A stretch of DNA of 64,000 bases, taken from the NCBI RefSeq assembly GCF_001951015.1, contig NZ_CP018914.1, positions 1,014,001-1,078,000 of the forward strand. The letters are read 5' to 3'. The stretch comes from Rickettsia rickettsii. GTDB taxonomy: Bacteria; Pseudomonadota; Alphaproteobacteria; Rickettsiales; Rickettsiaceae. Every line of letters begins with the position of its first letter. Positions within the stretch are counted from its first letter, which is position 1. Both the position numbers and the translations under genes were made by a program. Shown here piece after piece: positions 1 through 9,209 of the stretch. The notes below the pieces were generated by a model. That model saw only the letters and a program-made list of their open reading frames with translations, was not told the DNA's origin and made no database searches.

Positions 1-33
1 TTTGAGCCATGCAACAAGGCATGTAGGCGGGAA
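1..33. repeat. Rickettsia repeat, right end
   Basis: The motif GCCATGCAACAAGGC followed by a GTAGGCGGG stretch is shared with the repeat tails near 52213 and, in reverse, 7630. It is probably the edge of a dispersed palindromic repeat whose remainder lies outside the window. Confidence 0.5.
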
Positions 34-46
34 GAAAGAACAAACA

Positions 47-76
47 AAGCCCCCTTTTTTCAAAGAGGGCTTTTTT
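47..76. terminator. Hairpin terminator downstream of ompB
   Basis: An AAGCCCCCTTT arm (47-57) faces AAAGAGGGCTT (62-72) with one G-T mismatch, and a run of T follows on the plus strand. The T-run suits a plus-strand gene to the left of the window, but the stem also lies just after the ompB stop, so it may act in both directions. Confidence 0.6.
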
Positions 77-111
77 CTGGAGGAACTTATAAACTTGCTA
101 ATCGGGAGCGA

Positions 112-3100
112 TTAGAAGTTTACACGGACTTTTAGAGTACCTTGATGTGCAGTATATTTACTTGAAATCTGAGCATCGTAACCGATTCCGTACTCCATCT
201 TAGCATCAGATCTTATGCTTGCACTTAAACCTAAATTATAAGATGTTTTAGTGGTTCTGTCAGGCTGGTTGATACACGGAGTAACTTGTCCGTCTAATAC
301 AGACTGAGTTTTAGATAATCTACCGGTTACTTTGTGAACCACAAAAGCGTGAACTTCTGGATATACCGCAAGATCAGTTATGTTCATAGTACTGCCGGCT
401 ACTTTAGCACCTACTATTAAATCGGTTCTATCGCTAAATTTGCTGTTAACTTGCTTGTTTGCAACTGTTGTACCGGTTTCTTTGTAGTTTTCGTCAGAAG
501 ACTTTAAGTAGCTAAGTCCTGCCATTGGAGTTACTAACACACCTTGCATTGCATTGTAATCATAACCGACTGTTAAGTTACCACCAAATGTCATGTTATC
601 GTAATGACCGGCAGCAATTTGCTTGCTCATATTACCGTTAGCATCGAAGAAGTAACGCTGACTTTTGTTCTTCACTTGGTTTAAGCTAAATATTGCACTA
701 CCTTGAGCAAAGAAGTTCTTAACAAGCTGCTGGGCACCATATAGAGAGAATGAGAAACCGTTAACGTCGGTTTTATCACCTTTCTTATAATCTTGATGTT
801 TTATATCAGTTTTAGTGATACCGATAGCAGCACCGATCATTAAATTATCGTTAGCTAGCGTATCTAAACCGATTACGACACCGGTGGTTTTAGCTTTATA
901 ACCAGCTAAACCACCTTTCTTACTTTGATGTGCATCAGTATAGAAAGGTTTTGCCCATATACCGTAAGCTACATTATCAATAGCCTCGTCACCTGCAGCA
1001 ACCGCAGCCGATATTGCTCCAGCTTCAGGTCCAGCCATTTCAGCAGTTTCAGGAGTACCTAAATATCTAAGAGCACCTAATCTGTTACCAAGTTGAGCTT
1101 GGATATCTTTAGCTAAATCTAATTGTACATTAGTTATGGCCGCACTTGTATCGGTAACGATAGCTCCAACAAAGTTAGCAGAATTAGCACTATTTTTAGC
1201 TAAAAGAAGATTATTATATGCTGCAGTATTAGTTGCATTTACAAATGTTGTAACGTTCTGATCTACACCCGGTGCACCTCCAAACGGACTATTTGCGATA
1301 TCATTAGTAACTACGTTTTCTGCATTGTTAGTACGTGTTATTACATAATCTTGGTTAGCAGCACGTATTAAACTGTAATTTACGAAACGATTACTTCCGG
1401 TTACAGCAAAGTTGGGACTTCCTAAAGTACCGTTAAATCTAGCACCACCTTGGATTAAAGTATAAGTTTGTGTACCACTGAAATTTGCATTGGCATTATC
1501 TTGTACTTTAATGGTTGTAGTTCCTGTGGTTGTTGTATTAACTTGCGCACCTTCCAAGATAACGATGTGACCTATATTACCGTTTGCTAATGTTAAAGTA
1601 GTTTCAATAGAAGTATTGTTTCCCCATGTTGAAGTACCACTTGCAAATGTTAAAGTATTTGTAACAAGATCGATTTTACCGTTAATAGCAGTAGCACCGC
1701 CGCCTAAAATTATATTAGAATTTACAATACCTAAGTTATAAGTACCAAAGTCTATGACTTGTGAATAAATATTTCCTTGTAATCCTGCACCACTATCACT
1801 ACCTGTAAATCTAACAGAAGCTACAGGAGTATCTGAATCACCTATATTACCGACGAATGCATTACCTAAATAAGTTACAGTACCATTATTAGCTTTAGTA
1901 GTACCAATCATACTTGTAGAATTAGACAATATACCGTCAGCAAATCTTACATTACCGTTACCGTTAACACTTCCAAGAGTAATTTTACCGTCAAAACCTA
2001 TTCCGGCTATACCGCCTGTAGTAACAGTTACACCGTCATTAATTGTTGCGTTAGTTGCAATAATATTACCTAAGTTGTTATAGTCTGTAGTAAACGTTAC
2101 TTGCTTGAACTTTGAAGCGCCAATACCTGTGCCTAAGCCATAAACTGTACCAGGGGTATTAGGAACACCACCGCTAAGTGTGACAGTACCTTGATTATTG
2201 TTTAGAGTACTGATACCTGCATATAATGTAGTAGCATTAACGATTATGCCGTTATCGCTTCCAAGACCTAGATCTACGATATTATTTTGATCACCGATTA
2301 CTTGACCGTCAGCGATGACACTATCAACACCTAAAACAACCACGCTAGGAACATCAAAACCTTTAGCTGTTTTATTACCTACGGTACTTTTAATTGTTAA
2401 AGGCATTGTGTTGCCTGCATCATTGAATGGAATGCCTCTAGGTAAGAATACAACTGCACCTAAACTTGAATTTTCAAAAGCAATCGTATCAGTCACGGCA
2501 CCATGATGATTACCTGCATTACCTATCTCATTAATCACTACGTTACCGGGACCAGAAACCGTTATTTGTTTTAAAGCATTAACAGGTGCAGCTTGTTTGT
2601 TTAATGTTACGGTAATAGGACCGGTGTTAACGAATTCTACTATACCGGTACCATCGGCAGATGCAACACAGTCTGCAGTATAGTTACCACCGATTTGTAA
2701 GGTAGAATTAGCTGCAATTGTAGTGTTACCGTTAAATGTTGCATTACCTAAGAACTTAACAGTAGTACCGTTCTCTAATGCTACAGTATTAAACTTATTA
2801 CCTTGCTGTCCACCGACTGTACCGCTTACTATATTTGTTCCACCGGCATTAAAGACGAAAGAACCTACGTTAGCATCGGTAGTAGTAATATTAGTAGCAT
2901 ATAAATTTACACCTTCACCAACATTTAATACAGTATCAACATTAACCCCTTTAGATCCAAAATTAATTTCTGCAAGTGGATTTGTAGCACTACCTAAATT
3001 TGTACCGGCTGCAAGAGTTGTACCATTATTGACAACAGGATTAAATATTATTTTACCTTGACCGGCAGCATTTGTAGTTCTTGTTATTAAATAAGTATCA

Positions 3101-5076
3101 TGAGCGAATTGTACTGCACCGTCATTTCCAATAACTAACTCGTTAATAGCAACATTACCGTTACTTAAAACTGTTTTACTTGAGCCAATATTAAATTGTC
3201 CAAGAGTTTTATTATTATCTCCAATAGTACCGATTTTACCGTTAATAGTTAAAGTTTGAGCATTTGTTAGGCTACTCGCATCAACAACGCCTGTTTGATC
3301 AGTAGCTATAGCTAAATCAAAATCAACTACAATATTATTTTGAGTGCTTGTTAATTTAATAGTACCACCGTTAGCTTGCAAATCAATCGTTCCACCACCA
3401 GCACCGATAATATTTGCCCCACCAAGTGTTAATGTTTTTTTAGCATCGTTAGCTAAAGTAATGCGTTGTAACGCAGCAGCACCGCCAGCGTTCCCTATAT
3501 CGCCGGTAATTGTAGCACTACCGTCTAAGGTAATAGTACCGGCTGCAAGAGCACCGCCGACAAGAGCAGTTTGGTTAACTTTACCGTTTATAACTGTACC
3601 GTCAGCAAGTTTAAAGATAGAACCGGCATTTCCTAAACGTAACTCGGCAGCATGTGTTCCTGATAATTGGACAACTCCGGCACCTGATGCTTCAATTGCT
3701 GTAATATTATTTGTCACCGCAACATTTGCATCTGCACTAGCACTTTCTAAAGTACCGTTAGCATCAAAAGTTATCACACCTGCAGTGTTACCGGGATTGC
3801 TAGCATCACCTGTAAAATTACCGGTAAGGGTTATAGCATTAGGAACTTTAATCTGTGCTGCAAGATTACCAAAATCAGTATTACCAAAGTTTGAGTCTTG
3901 GGTTATTGTAACTTTAGAAGCTGCTGTTTTAAAGGCAGTAGTACCGTCTGCACCAACATCAACTATGTGTCTAAAATTTACTTGCCCAGTTGCATTAGCA
4001 CTTTGTATAACCATGTCTTTAGCATAAACTTGTCCATCGATTGTTGCTACCTTACCATTATCTACGCTAACAACAAATCCTGCAGCTCTACCTGCGCCAT
4101 TATTAGTACCTATTACTGCATTAGCAGCGCCTGCATTAGCTGTAAGTTGACCGTCTACTGCAACAGTGTTAAATTCGATAACACCTTTTAGATTACCGCC
4201 TAAACTTCCTGTAATGTTAAAGTTGGTAGCAGCAGCATGCTTACTTAATAATACTAATCTACCCGTACCGTCTGTTCCAGTAAAATTAATAGTAGTACCA
4301 CCTGCTTGTAAATTTAAAGTATTAGCATTATTAGCATCAGTATTGAATATGATACCTTGACCGTCAGCGATATTAATTGCCTTAACAGTAGCAAAACTTT
4401 TATTTGAAACTTGAATAAATCCATTAGTAACATTTAATGTACCGTTAACACCATTAGCTATTACAGCATTATCTCCAAGTATAAGAGGAGCTTTTTGAGT
4501 TGTAGGATTTGCTAAATTAAATACTAATGTAGAAGCCGGAGCACCGAAGTCTATTCTTCCTACACCTTTAAGATCATTATTGTCAATAGCAGCACCATTA
4601 TTAAATTGTACAACAACATTTTGAGCATTTTTTGTAGCAGCAGCTTGTGCATTAGTAACACCTTGACCTGTTATAGTAAGAGTTTTACCGGCATTAAGCG
4701 TAAGGTTAAAGGAGTGAGCGTTATGAGCAACATTAGTGATGAACCCTAAGGTAGTATCTTCACTCACTGTCACTGCTAAATTGTTTGCAGTATTTAACAA
4801 CAAACCGTTAAAACTACCGGCTGGAGTATTGAAATTAATACCATTATTAGCATTAGCAGTAATAACTGCATTTAGAGCAACTCCAACATTTGCAGGAGCG
4901 GCAGTTTGGTCAAATCCCGCACCATCAACAGTTGTAGCAGCGCCGTTTGTTGTTCTATTCTGCTGTATAGCAGCACCCATAGCTGAACCTGCAAAACTGG
5001 CTACTATGGTAGCTGTAGAAGCAGTTACCAACCCTGCGGAAATTAATTTTTTTAGAAAATTTGGTTTTTGAGCCAT
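112..5076 (-). CDS. ompB: Outer membrane protein B (rOmpB, Sca5) autotransporter
   Basis: This is the major surface protein of Rickettsia, an S-layer-like type V autotransporter that takes part in host-cell adhesion and invasion. The 1654-residue length is normal for spotted fever group OmpB. Residues 1 to about 36 (MAQKPNFLKKLISAGLVTAS onward) form a Sec signal peptide. The long Asn-, Thr- and Gly-rich passenger is built from repeated beta-helix-type segments. Roughly residues 1335 to 1654 form the translocating beta-barrel, beginning near a GIWAKPFYTD motif and ending in the terminal Phe (TLKVRVNF) expected for BAM-dependent insertion. In the family, a protease separates the 120 kDa passenger from the roughly 32 kDa barrel. 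It is transcribed alone from a sigma-70-like promoter. The reading frame is intact. Short overlapping ORFs on the other strand are composition shadows. Confidence 0.98.
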   Translation of the reverse strand: MAQKPNFLKKLISAGLVTASTATIVASFAGSAMGAAIQQNRTTNGAATTVDGAGFDQTAAPANVGVALNAVITANANNGINFNTPAGSFNGLLLNTANNLAVTVSEDTTLGFITNVAHNAHSFNLTLNAGKTLTITGQGVTNAQAAATKNAQNVVVQFNNGAAIDNNDLKGVGRIDFGAPASTLVFNLANPTTQKAPLILGDNAVIANGVNGTLNVTNGFIQVSNKSFATVKAINIADGQGIIFNTDANNANTLNLQAGGTTINFTGTDGTGRLVLLSKHAAATNFNITGSLGGNLKGVIEFNTVAVDGQLTANAGAANAVIGTNNGAGRAAGFVVSVDNGKVATIDGQVYAKDMVIQSANATGQVNFRHIVDVGADGTTAFKTAASKVTITQDSNFGNTDFGNLAAQIKVPNAITLTGNFTGDASNPGNTAGVITFDANGTLESASADANVAVTNNITAIEASGAGVVQLSGTHAAELRLGNAGSIFKLADGTVINGKVNQTALVGGALAAGTITLDGSATITGDIGNAGGAAALQRITLANDAKKTLTLGGANIIGAGGGTIDLQANGGTIKLTSTQNNIVVDFDLAIATDQTGVVDASSLTNAQTLTINGKIGTIGDNNKTLGQFNIGSSKTVLSNGNVAINELVIGNDGAVQFAHDTYLITRTTNAAGQGKIIFNPVVNNGTTLAAGTNLGSATNPLAEINFGSKGVNVDTVLNVGEGVNLYATNITTTDANVGSFVFNAGGTNIVSGTVGGQQGNKFNTVALENGTTVKFLGNATFNGNTTIAANSTLQIGGNYTADCVASADGTGIVEFVNTGPITVTLNKQAAPVNALKQITVSGPGNVVINEIGNAGNHHGAVTDTIAFENSSLGAVVFLPRGIPFNDAGNTMPLTIKSTVGNKTAKGFDVPSVVVLGVDSVIADGQVIGDQNNIVDLGLGSDNGIIVNATTLYAGISTLNNNQGTVTLSGGVPNTPGTVYGLGTGIGASKFKQVTFTTDYNNLGNIIATNATINDGVTVTTGGIAGIGFDGKITLGSVNGNGNVRFADGILSNSTSMIGTTKANNGTVTYLGNAFVGNIGDSDTPVASVRFTGSDSGAGLQGNIYSQVIDFGTYNLGIVNSNIILGGGATAINGKIDLVTNTLTFASGTSTWGNNTSIETTLTLANGNIGHIVILEGAQVNTTTTGTTTIKVQDNANANFSGTQTYTLIQGGARFNGTLGSPNFAVTGSNRFVNYSLIRAANQDYVITRTNNAENVVTNDIANSPFGGAPGVDQNVTTFVNATNTAAYNNLLLAKNSANSANFVGAIVTDTSAAITNVQLDLAKDIQAQLGNRLGALRYLGTPETAEMAGPEAGAISAAVAAGDEAIDNVAYGIWAKPFYTDAHQSKKGGLAGYKAKTTGVVIGLDTLANDNLMIGAAIGITKTDIKHQDYKKGDKTDVNGFSFSLYGAQQLVKNFFAQGSAIFSLNQVKNKSQRYFFDANGNMSKQIAAGHYDNMTFGGNLTVGYDYNAMQGVLVTPMAGLSYLKSSDENYKETGTTVANKQVNSKFSDRTDLIVGAKVAGSTMNITDLAVYPEVHAFVVHKVTGRLSKTQSVLDGQVTPCINQPDRTTKTSYNLGLSASIRSDAKMEYGIGYDAQISSKYTAHQGTLKVRVNF

Positions 5077-5116
5077 AATTTTTGTCCTATATTTAAGTTA
5101 AAATTTAGTACCTAGT

Positions 5117-5146
5117 ATTAAAACAAGCTTATCAAACGTGAGTCAA
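5117..5146 (-). promoter_or_regulatory. Probable sigma-70 promoter of ompB
   Basis: On the minus strand TTGACT (5141-5146) is separated by 18 bases from TTTAAT (5117-5122), about 40 bases before the ompB ATG. An AGGA lies nine bases before the start codon. The -35 is one base from consensus, which suits a highly expressed surface protein. Assigned by inspection only. Confidence 0.55.
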
Positions 5147-5315
5147 GATATCCCACATTTGATAAAGAAATAACCTAATATTTTGTTTCAATAGTTTCTA
5201 AACTACGGGCTGAGCATACTATATATTGTATATAATTACAAGCATCGCTATAGTTTTTTTATAAAGTTTTAATAAATGTTATATTTTTACCACATTGGCG
5301 TTATGCCTTATCAGT

Positions 5316-5453
5316 GTCATCCCGTGGCTTGACCGCGGGATCCAAAAAAAATAACTTAATAAGTACACATTTTTGATTTTTTGAGATGGATACCGCTACA
5401 AGCTCGCAGTATGACACCAAGCACTGGATCCCATGGTCAAGTCACTGGATGAC
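5316..5453. repeat. Dispersed palindromic repeat (GTCATCCC family)
   Basis: The element starts with GTCATCCCGTGGCTTGACCG, has an AT-rich middle, and ends in a partly inverted copy around GGTCAAGTCACTGGATGAC. Related elements are at 27331, 39785 and 53888. It fills the gap between the ompB promoter and the synthetase gene. Confidence 0.75.
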
Positions 5454-5468
5454 GAACTAATTATCCCC

Positions 5469-6074
5469 CTAATCTTTGTTAAATATTAGCACTTCAGCAG
5501 TATTTGCCCATTTTAGCATTTCGTCGTATTTAGTATGCCAAATACGCATAATTTCTTTTTCATATTCTACAATTTGCTCTTCGAATCCTTCAAATTGTTT
5601 CACCATTTGACGTGCTTTAAAAAGTATCGTGTCATTAGTAATGTCAAAAACTTTTTGCAAATGACGGTCTTGTTCTTCTTTATAATTTAAATGAGCTGCT
5701 CTACCAAGCTCCGCATCTTTATGCATATTTTCACTTCTTATCTGTATTTCAAAATTACGTTTAGAGTGTAAAAGCTGCATTATATTATGAAGAGACTGAT
5801 AGCCGTTACTTTTTGGTCTATTGATATAATCTTTGGTGTATAACCAATCTAAATGCGGAGAACTCTTAACTATGTCCAAAGCATTATAGCATAGAGCTTT
5901 AGATTTAACTATAATCCTACATGCAATTAAGTCTTTCAATGCATCAATCGGCACTTCCTTCCTTTTCATCTTTTTTAAAACAGAATAAGGTTCTTTAAGA
6001 CGCATATATATCTCATTTTCTATATCTGCTTTATTTAAATCTTCTTTAAGCAGATTAATAATATCACAAATCAA
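5469..6074 (-). CDS. RelA/SpoT synthetase-domain protein (short, no HD or TGS domain)
   Basis: The 201-residue product matches the (p)ppGpp synthetase (nucleotidyltransferase) fold of RelA/SpoT. It has a substrate-binding stretch RLKEPYSVLKKMKRK near residue 26, the block SNGYQSLH near 109, and the core strand FEIQIRS near 128 with the conserved Glu, followed by AELGRAAHLNYKEE. Full RelA/SpoT proteins have about 700 residues with an N-terminal HD hydrolase and C-terminal TGS and ACT domains; all are absent here. Rickettsia genomes are known to carry several split spoT genes. Residues after 150 are probably coiled coil. A separate, dead hydrolase-domain remnant lies at 18048-18700. Whether this enzyme is still active cannot be told from the sequence. 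Confidence 0.85.
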   Translation of the reverse strand: MICDIINLLKEDLNKADIENEIYMRLKEPYSVLKKMKRKEVPIDALKDLIACRIIVKSKALCYNALDIVKSSPHLDWLYTKDYINRPKSNGYQSLHNIMQLLHSKRNFEIQIRSENMHKDAELGRAAHLNYKEEQDRHLQKVFDITNDTILFKARQMVKQFEGFEEQIVEYEKEIMRIWHTKYDEMLKWANTAEVLIFNKD

Positions 6075-6272
6075 ATCCCCTCCTGCTACCTAAAATTCTT
6101 TATATCTCTATATCTTAGTAAAGATTACCTATAGCTTATTTATAAAATTAATTCTTTAACTAAAAATTAAAAAACAGATTAATAGTAAAAATAAATTTTT
6201 TCAATATAATTGTTTAATTAATTTTAACTTAGATTAATTGGATAAGTTCCTTAATAGCCATTTTATCACAGA

Positions 6273-6313
6273 CTGGGTCCTAAGAAGATACCGCGGTCGA
6301 GCCGCGGTATGAC
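6273..6313. repeat. Partial repeat forming a GC-rich hairpin after nagZ
   Basis: TACCGCGG and CCGCGGTA form a perfect short stem, followed by TGACAT. The sequence is the inner part of the GTCATCCC family. It lies just after the nagZ stop codon and may serve as its terminator. Confidence 0.55.
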
Positions 6314-6331
6314 ATTAAATGAATAATAGCA

Positions 6332-7276
6332 TTACGCAATAAACAAGTCAGAAAATTTATCTATAGAACTTTCCGAAACACTACATAGAACTTCAGACAT
6401 TTTGTTAAATTCTCCGGTACATTCAAGTACTATATCTACGCCTGCATCTAAAACTTCTTTGGTCATATCTGCCATACTACCGCTTAAAGCTTTCATATCT
6501 ATTGCATCGGAAATAATCAGCCCTTTAAAGCCGATATTATTTTTAATATAGTCTATCACTTTTTTTGATAGGGTGGCAGGATTCTCAGGATCAAGAGCTT
6601 TATAAATTATATGTGCCGTCATAGCAAGTTTAATATTATCGTGCTTCGCGAGCTCCTTAAATACTTTAAAGTCTGTTTTTGCTAACTCTTCTATATCAAC
6701 ATCGACAATCGGTAATTTTTTATGGCTATCCACCGTAGCTCTACCATGGCCCGGAATATGTTTTATACAAGCCCCGACTTTCTCTTCTTGTAATCCGTCT
6801 ATAGCAGCTAAACATAAAGGCACGACTACTTCCGGCTCCCCACCAAAACTTCTATCGCCGACTATCTTGTCTGCTCCTTCGTGGAGCAAATCCGCTACCG
6901 GTGCAAAATCTAGATTAATGCCTACTTCTCTCAGCTCTTTCGCAATATCACTATAATTTTGTTTACATGCTTGGGGATCAGTAAAAGTTTGAGCAGCCGG
7001 AGCGTCATAAAAAGTCGGTGCTATAAGCCTTTGTACCCTACCGCCTTCTTGATCTATAGAGATGATAGTATTTTCCCCTAATACTTCTTTTATATCTGCA
7101 ATAAGCTTAATAAGGGCTTCTTTAACCTGCGCACCGTTATCATTCTTTCTAATATTACGACGGAATAAAACTACACCTAAAGGATTATGCTCTTCAAATA
7201 ATTCTCTTTCGGCATCGGTTAATTCAGGACCAGATATACCTATAATTACTGGCTTTACCATTTGTCTTATTGTCAT
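6332..7276 (-). CDS. nagZ: Beta-N-acetylhexosaminidase (glycoside hydrolase family 3)
   Basis: NagZ removes N-acetylglucosamine from anhydromuropeptides in the cytoplasm during peptidoglycan recycling. The 314-residue length fits the single-domain GH3 enzyme. Visible family blocks are IDQEGGRVQRL (residues 74-84), KHIPGHG (172-178) with the Asp183-His185 pair of the flexible catalytic loop (TVDSH), AMTAHI near 220, and SDAIDM (256-261) holding the likely nucleophile Asp. There is no signal peptide, as expected. It stands between the synthetase gene and the MerR-type regulator, all on the minus strand. Confidence 0.95.
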   Translation of the reverse strand: MTIRQMVKPVIIGISGPELTDAERELFEEHNPLGVVLFRRNIRKNDNGAQVKEALIKLIADIKEVLGENTIISIDQEGGRVQRLIAPTFYDAPAAQTFTDPQACKQNYSDIAKELREVGINLDFAPVADLLHEGADKIVGDRSFGGEPEVVVPLCLAAIDGLQEEKVGACIKHIPGHGRATVDSHKKLPIVDVDIEELAKTDFKVFKELAKHDNIKLAMTAHIIYKALDPENPATLSKKVIDYIKNNIGFKGLIISDAIDMKALSGSMADMTKEVLDAGVDIVLECTGEFNKMSEVLCSVSESSIDKFSDLFIA

Positions 7277-7313
7277 AATATGTTCTTTTCTTTAAAACGT
7301 GATATGACAAGTA

Positions 7314-7610
7314 CTATACGCACGTCATCGAGGAATCGGCAAGAATTTTTTTTATTTGAAGAGACAAATTATGGAAATTGGTAAGTAATATATCGATTTT
7401 AGCGGTAGAAAGAGATGTAATATCTTTATTTAAAGATTTTTGGAGTAGATCAATATCATTAGCAGTATAATATTTTCTATTATTTATTTTATAATTAGAT
7501 AAATCAGGGCTTTTTGTCTCTAGATATCTTAATTGATGTAAAGCAATATTTAAATGCTTAATCACTTCACTAGCAGAATAATATTTTTTTGTTAGCTTAT
7601 TGTTTGTCAT
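7314..7610 (-). CDS. MerR-family HTH regulator
   Basis: A small protein (about 98 residues from this start) with a MerR-type winged helix: YYSASEVIKHLNIALHQLRY resembles the helix-turn-helix, followed by NNRKYYTANDIDLLQ, the wing and third helix. No ligand domain follows, so it is a minimal MerR protein of unknown target. I chose the ATG at 7610 because a GGAG lies about seven bases upstream. An upstream in-frame ATG at 7637 falls inside a dispersed repeat and is unlikely to be used. Confidence 0.75.
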   Translation of the reverse strand: MTNNKLTKKYYSASEVIKHLNIALHQLRYLETKSPDLSNYKINNRKYYTANDIDLLQKSLNKDITSLSTAKIDILLTNFHNLSLQIKKILADSSMTCV

Positions 7611-7629
7611 ATACTCCGAATACAGATTT

Positions 7630-7785
7630 TGTTGCATGGCTCGTTTTATGTCATTCCCGCGTAGGCGGGAGTCCCAAAAATAACCTTAATATTGATACAC
7701 ATTATTGACACAATAAACCTAAAAAAACAAGTTTTTTATAGGTTTTACTGGATTCCTACTTTCGCGGGAATGACATAAAAAGCAT
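7630..7785. repeat. Dispersed palindromic repeat (GTCATTCCCGC family)
   Basis: GTCATTCCCGCGTAGGCGGG on the left pairs imperfectly with CTTTCGCGGGAATGACAT on the right across a roughly 90-base AT-rich centre. It separates the HU-like gene from the MerR-type gene. Shorter relatives sit at 13306, 13892 and 52162. Confidence 0.75.
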
Positions 7786-7825
7786 TTTCTGAGATATACA
7801 ACAAGCCAACAAATTATAACGAAGT

Positions 7826-8113
7826 TCATCGAGTAGATTCATTAATTAAAGCTTTTAATTTAGAAGAAGGGACAAAACGTAAATGCTTTTTTGATTCTAT
7901 AATTACCAGTGCTTTGGTATGAAAATTTATTCCGGGACGTGGATTTTTTTGTTTCACCTCAAAGCTACCAAAATTCTTTAAAGTTAATTTTTGCGCTTTT
8001 GCTATTTCTAAAATATTAGAAAAAACCGTATGAACTATTTCCTCGCATAAATGATTTGAAAAACCCAATTTAGAGCTTAACATAGCTGCAATTTTTGCTT
8101 TGGTAATAGTCAT
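7826..8113 (-). CDS. HU/IHF-like DNA-bending protein
   Basis: The 95-residue protein has the HU/IHF fold. An N-terminal helical pair ([19 protein letters not shown]) is followed by the beta saddle [20 protein letters not shown], which includes the conserved GSF and the intercalating Pro region, then [20 protein letters not shown] at the C-terminus. Such proteins bend DNA and organise the nucleoid. Whether it acts as HU or as an IHF subunit cannot be decided here. Confidence 0.9.
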   Translation of the reverse strand: MTITKAKIAAMLSSKLGFSNHLCEEIVHTVFSNILEIAKAQKLTLKNFGSFEVKQKNPRPGINFHTKALVIIESKKHLRFVPSSKLKALINESTR

Positions 8114-8148
8114 AAATAATACCGGTTTTTAAGGGTGTATTGTCTGCA

Positions 8149-8251
8149 GTCATTGCGAGGAAAAACTATAAGTTGCGACGAAGCAATCTCAGAAGTTGAT
8201 CCTACTTTATGAGATTGCCGCGTCGATGCTACGCATCTCCTCGCAATGACG
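8149..8251. repeat. Dispersed palindromic repeat (CATTGCGAGG family)
   Basis: It begins GTCATTGCGAGGAAAAACTA and ends CATCTCCTCGCAATGACG, with GAAGCAATCTCA and TGAGATTGCC as internal arms, so the whole 100-base unit can fold into one long hairpin. Four relatives occur in the window (9707, 23738, 26530, 45408). Confidence 0.85.
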
Positions 8252-8259
8252 TTAAAAAA

Positions 8260-8727
8260 TTACGAATTTGCTTTTTCTTCATCGTTATTATATTCGTTAA
8301 TATTTTTATTTAGCTCTTCTAATTTATCCACTAGGTGCTGACGTATTTTTTCTTGCTTCTTGCTGCCTGCTTTTTTATAAGCTTCCATTTTTGCTTTTAC
8401 AGCATCTATAGATTTTTGCAGTTCTTCACCTTGTTTATCTTTCTGATCTTTCACATTCTTTTTTATCTCTGTAACGCTTTGGGCTATCTGATCATAAGTA
8501 TTGCTTAAGGTCTGATTAAATTTATCGGCTCCCGTTTGTGCTAGATTTGTTAAATTGTCTTTTAATTCCTGTAAGTTTTCGGTAATTGTTTTTGTACTGC
8601 TTGTAGCTACTTCTGCAGTTTGTACTTCATTTGCTGTTGTTTCATCCTTGGTAGGCAAATCTGCAAAAATACTAGGTGTTAATAATAAAGTAGCGGTAGC
8701 ACCTAAGGTTATTAAAAATTTTTTCAT
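8260..8727 (-). CDS. Secreted coiled-coil protein of unknown function
   Basis: A 155-residue product begins with a clear Sec signal peptide (MKKFLITLGATATLLLTPSI, cleavage probably after SIFA). A long Lys-, Glu- and Gln-rich helical region rich in heptad-like patterns follows. The ATG at 8727 is preceded by GGAG at good spacing, so I prefer it to the upstream TTG. It probably acts in the periplasm or beyond; I do not recognise a family. A broken gene with a similar coiled-coil tail lies directly upstream on the same strand. Confidence 0.7.
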   Translation of the reverse strand: MKKFLITLGATATLLLTPSIFADLPTKDETTANEVQTAEVATSSTKTITENLQELKDNLTNLAQTGADKFNQTLSNTYDQIAQSVTEIKKNVKDQKDKQGEELQKSIDAVKAKMEAYKKAGSKKQEKIRQHLVDKLEELNKNINEYNNDEEKANS

Positions 8728-8739
8728 TATATTCTCCAA

Positions 8740-9100
8740 TTATTTATGTTTATTATTATATTGTTCAACTTTCTTACTTAAATCATCAAGTTTTTTCACA
8801 AGAGTCTATCTATATTCTTCCACTTTATCATCTTTAATTTTCTGATAATCCTGTAACTCTTTCGTTAAATTTTTATATTGCGCTTTTATAGTTTCTAAAG
8901 AATGGTCTTTACTATCCTTAGCATATGCCTCTAAATCATTAATTTTGACGGATAATTTATCTGCTACTTCATGACATTTTTTATTAAAATCGACAGTAAT
9001 AATTTTAGCAGAGTCCTTAAGATGTTAATGTAATTCTTCAAGTGCTTCACTTATAGTTCTTATAAAACCTCTTTCTTTATTGAAATAGTTAATAAAAATT
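8740..9100 (-). pseudogene. Remnant of a coiled-coil protein gene
   Basis: The minus strand reads as a charged helical protein (for example LEAYAKDSKDHSLETIKAQY, then KKLDDLSKKVEQYNNKHK before a stop). It is broken by a TAA near 9030, an apparent frameshift near 9000 and a TAG near 8805. Its style resembles the secreted coiled-coil gene that begins 13 bases downstream, so it may be a decayed duplicate or an operon partner. No function can be assigned. Confidence 0.6.
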
Positions 9101-9209
9101 AAACTTAAGTATTATATACCGGTATCATAAATAATATAATTATAAAAAGCAATTTTAAAAAGTACATATTGAATATATAGTTATTGTATCAAATAAATTT
9201 GAGGGTGTT

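Noticed and set aside
2315-5071. Several plus-strand open frames within ompB, up to 227 codons
   Set aside because: They lie opposite the ompB repeats, are rich in Pro, Val and Leu as expected from the complement of its Asn, Thr and Gly codons, and match no family. They are shadows of ompB.
7611-7637. An upstream ATG that would lengthen the MerR-type protein by nine residues
   Set aside because: The codons fall in a dispersed repeat, and the ATG at 7610 has a good GGAG site.
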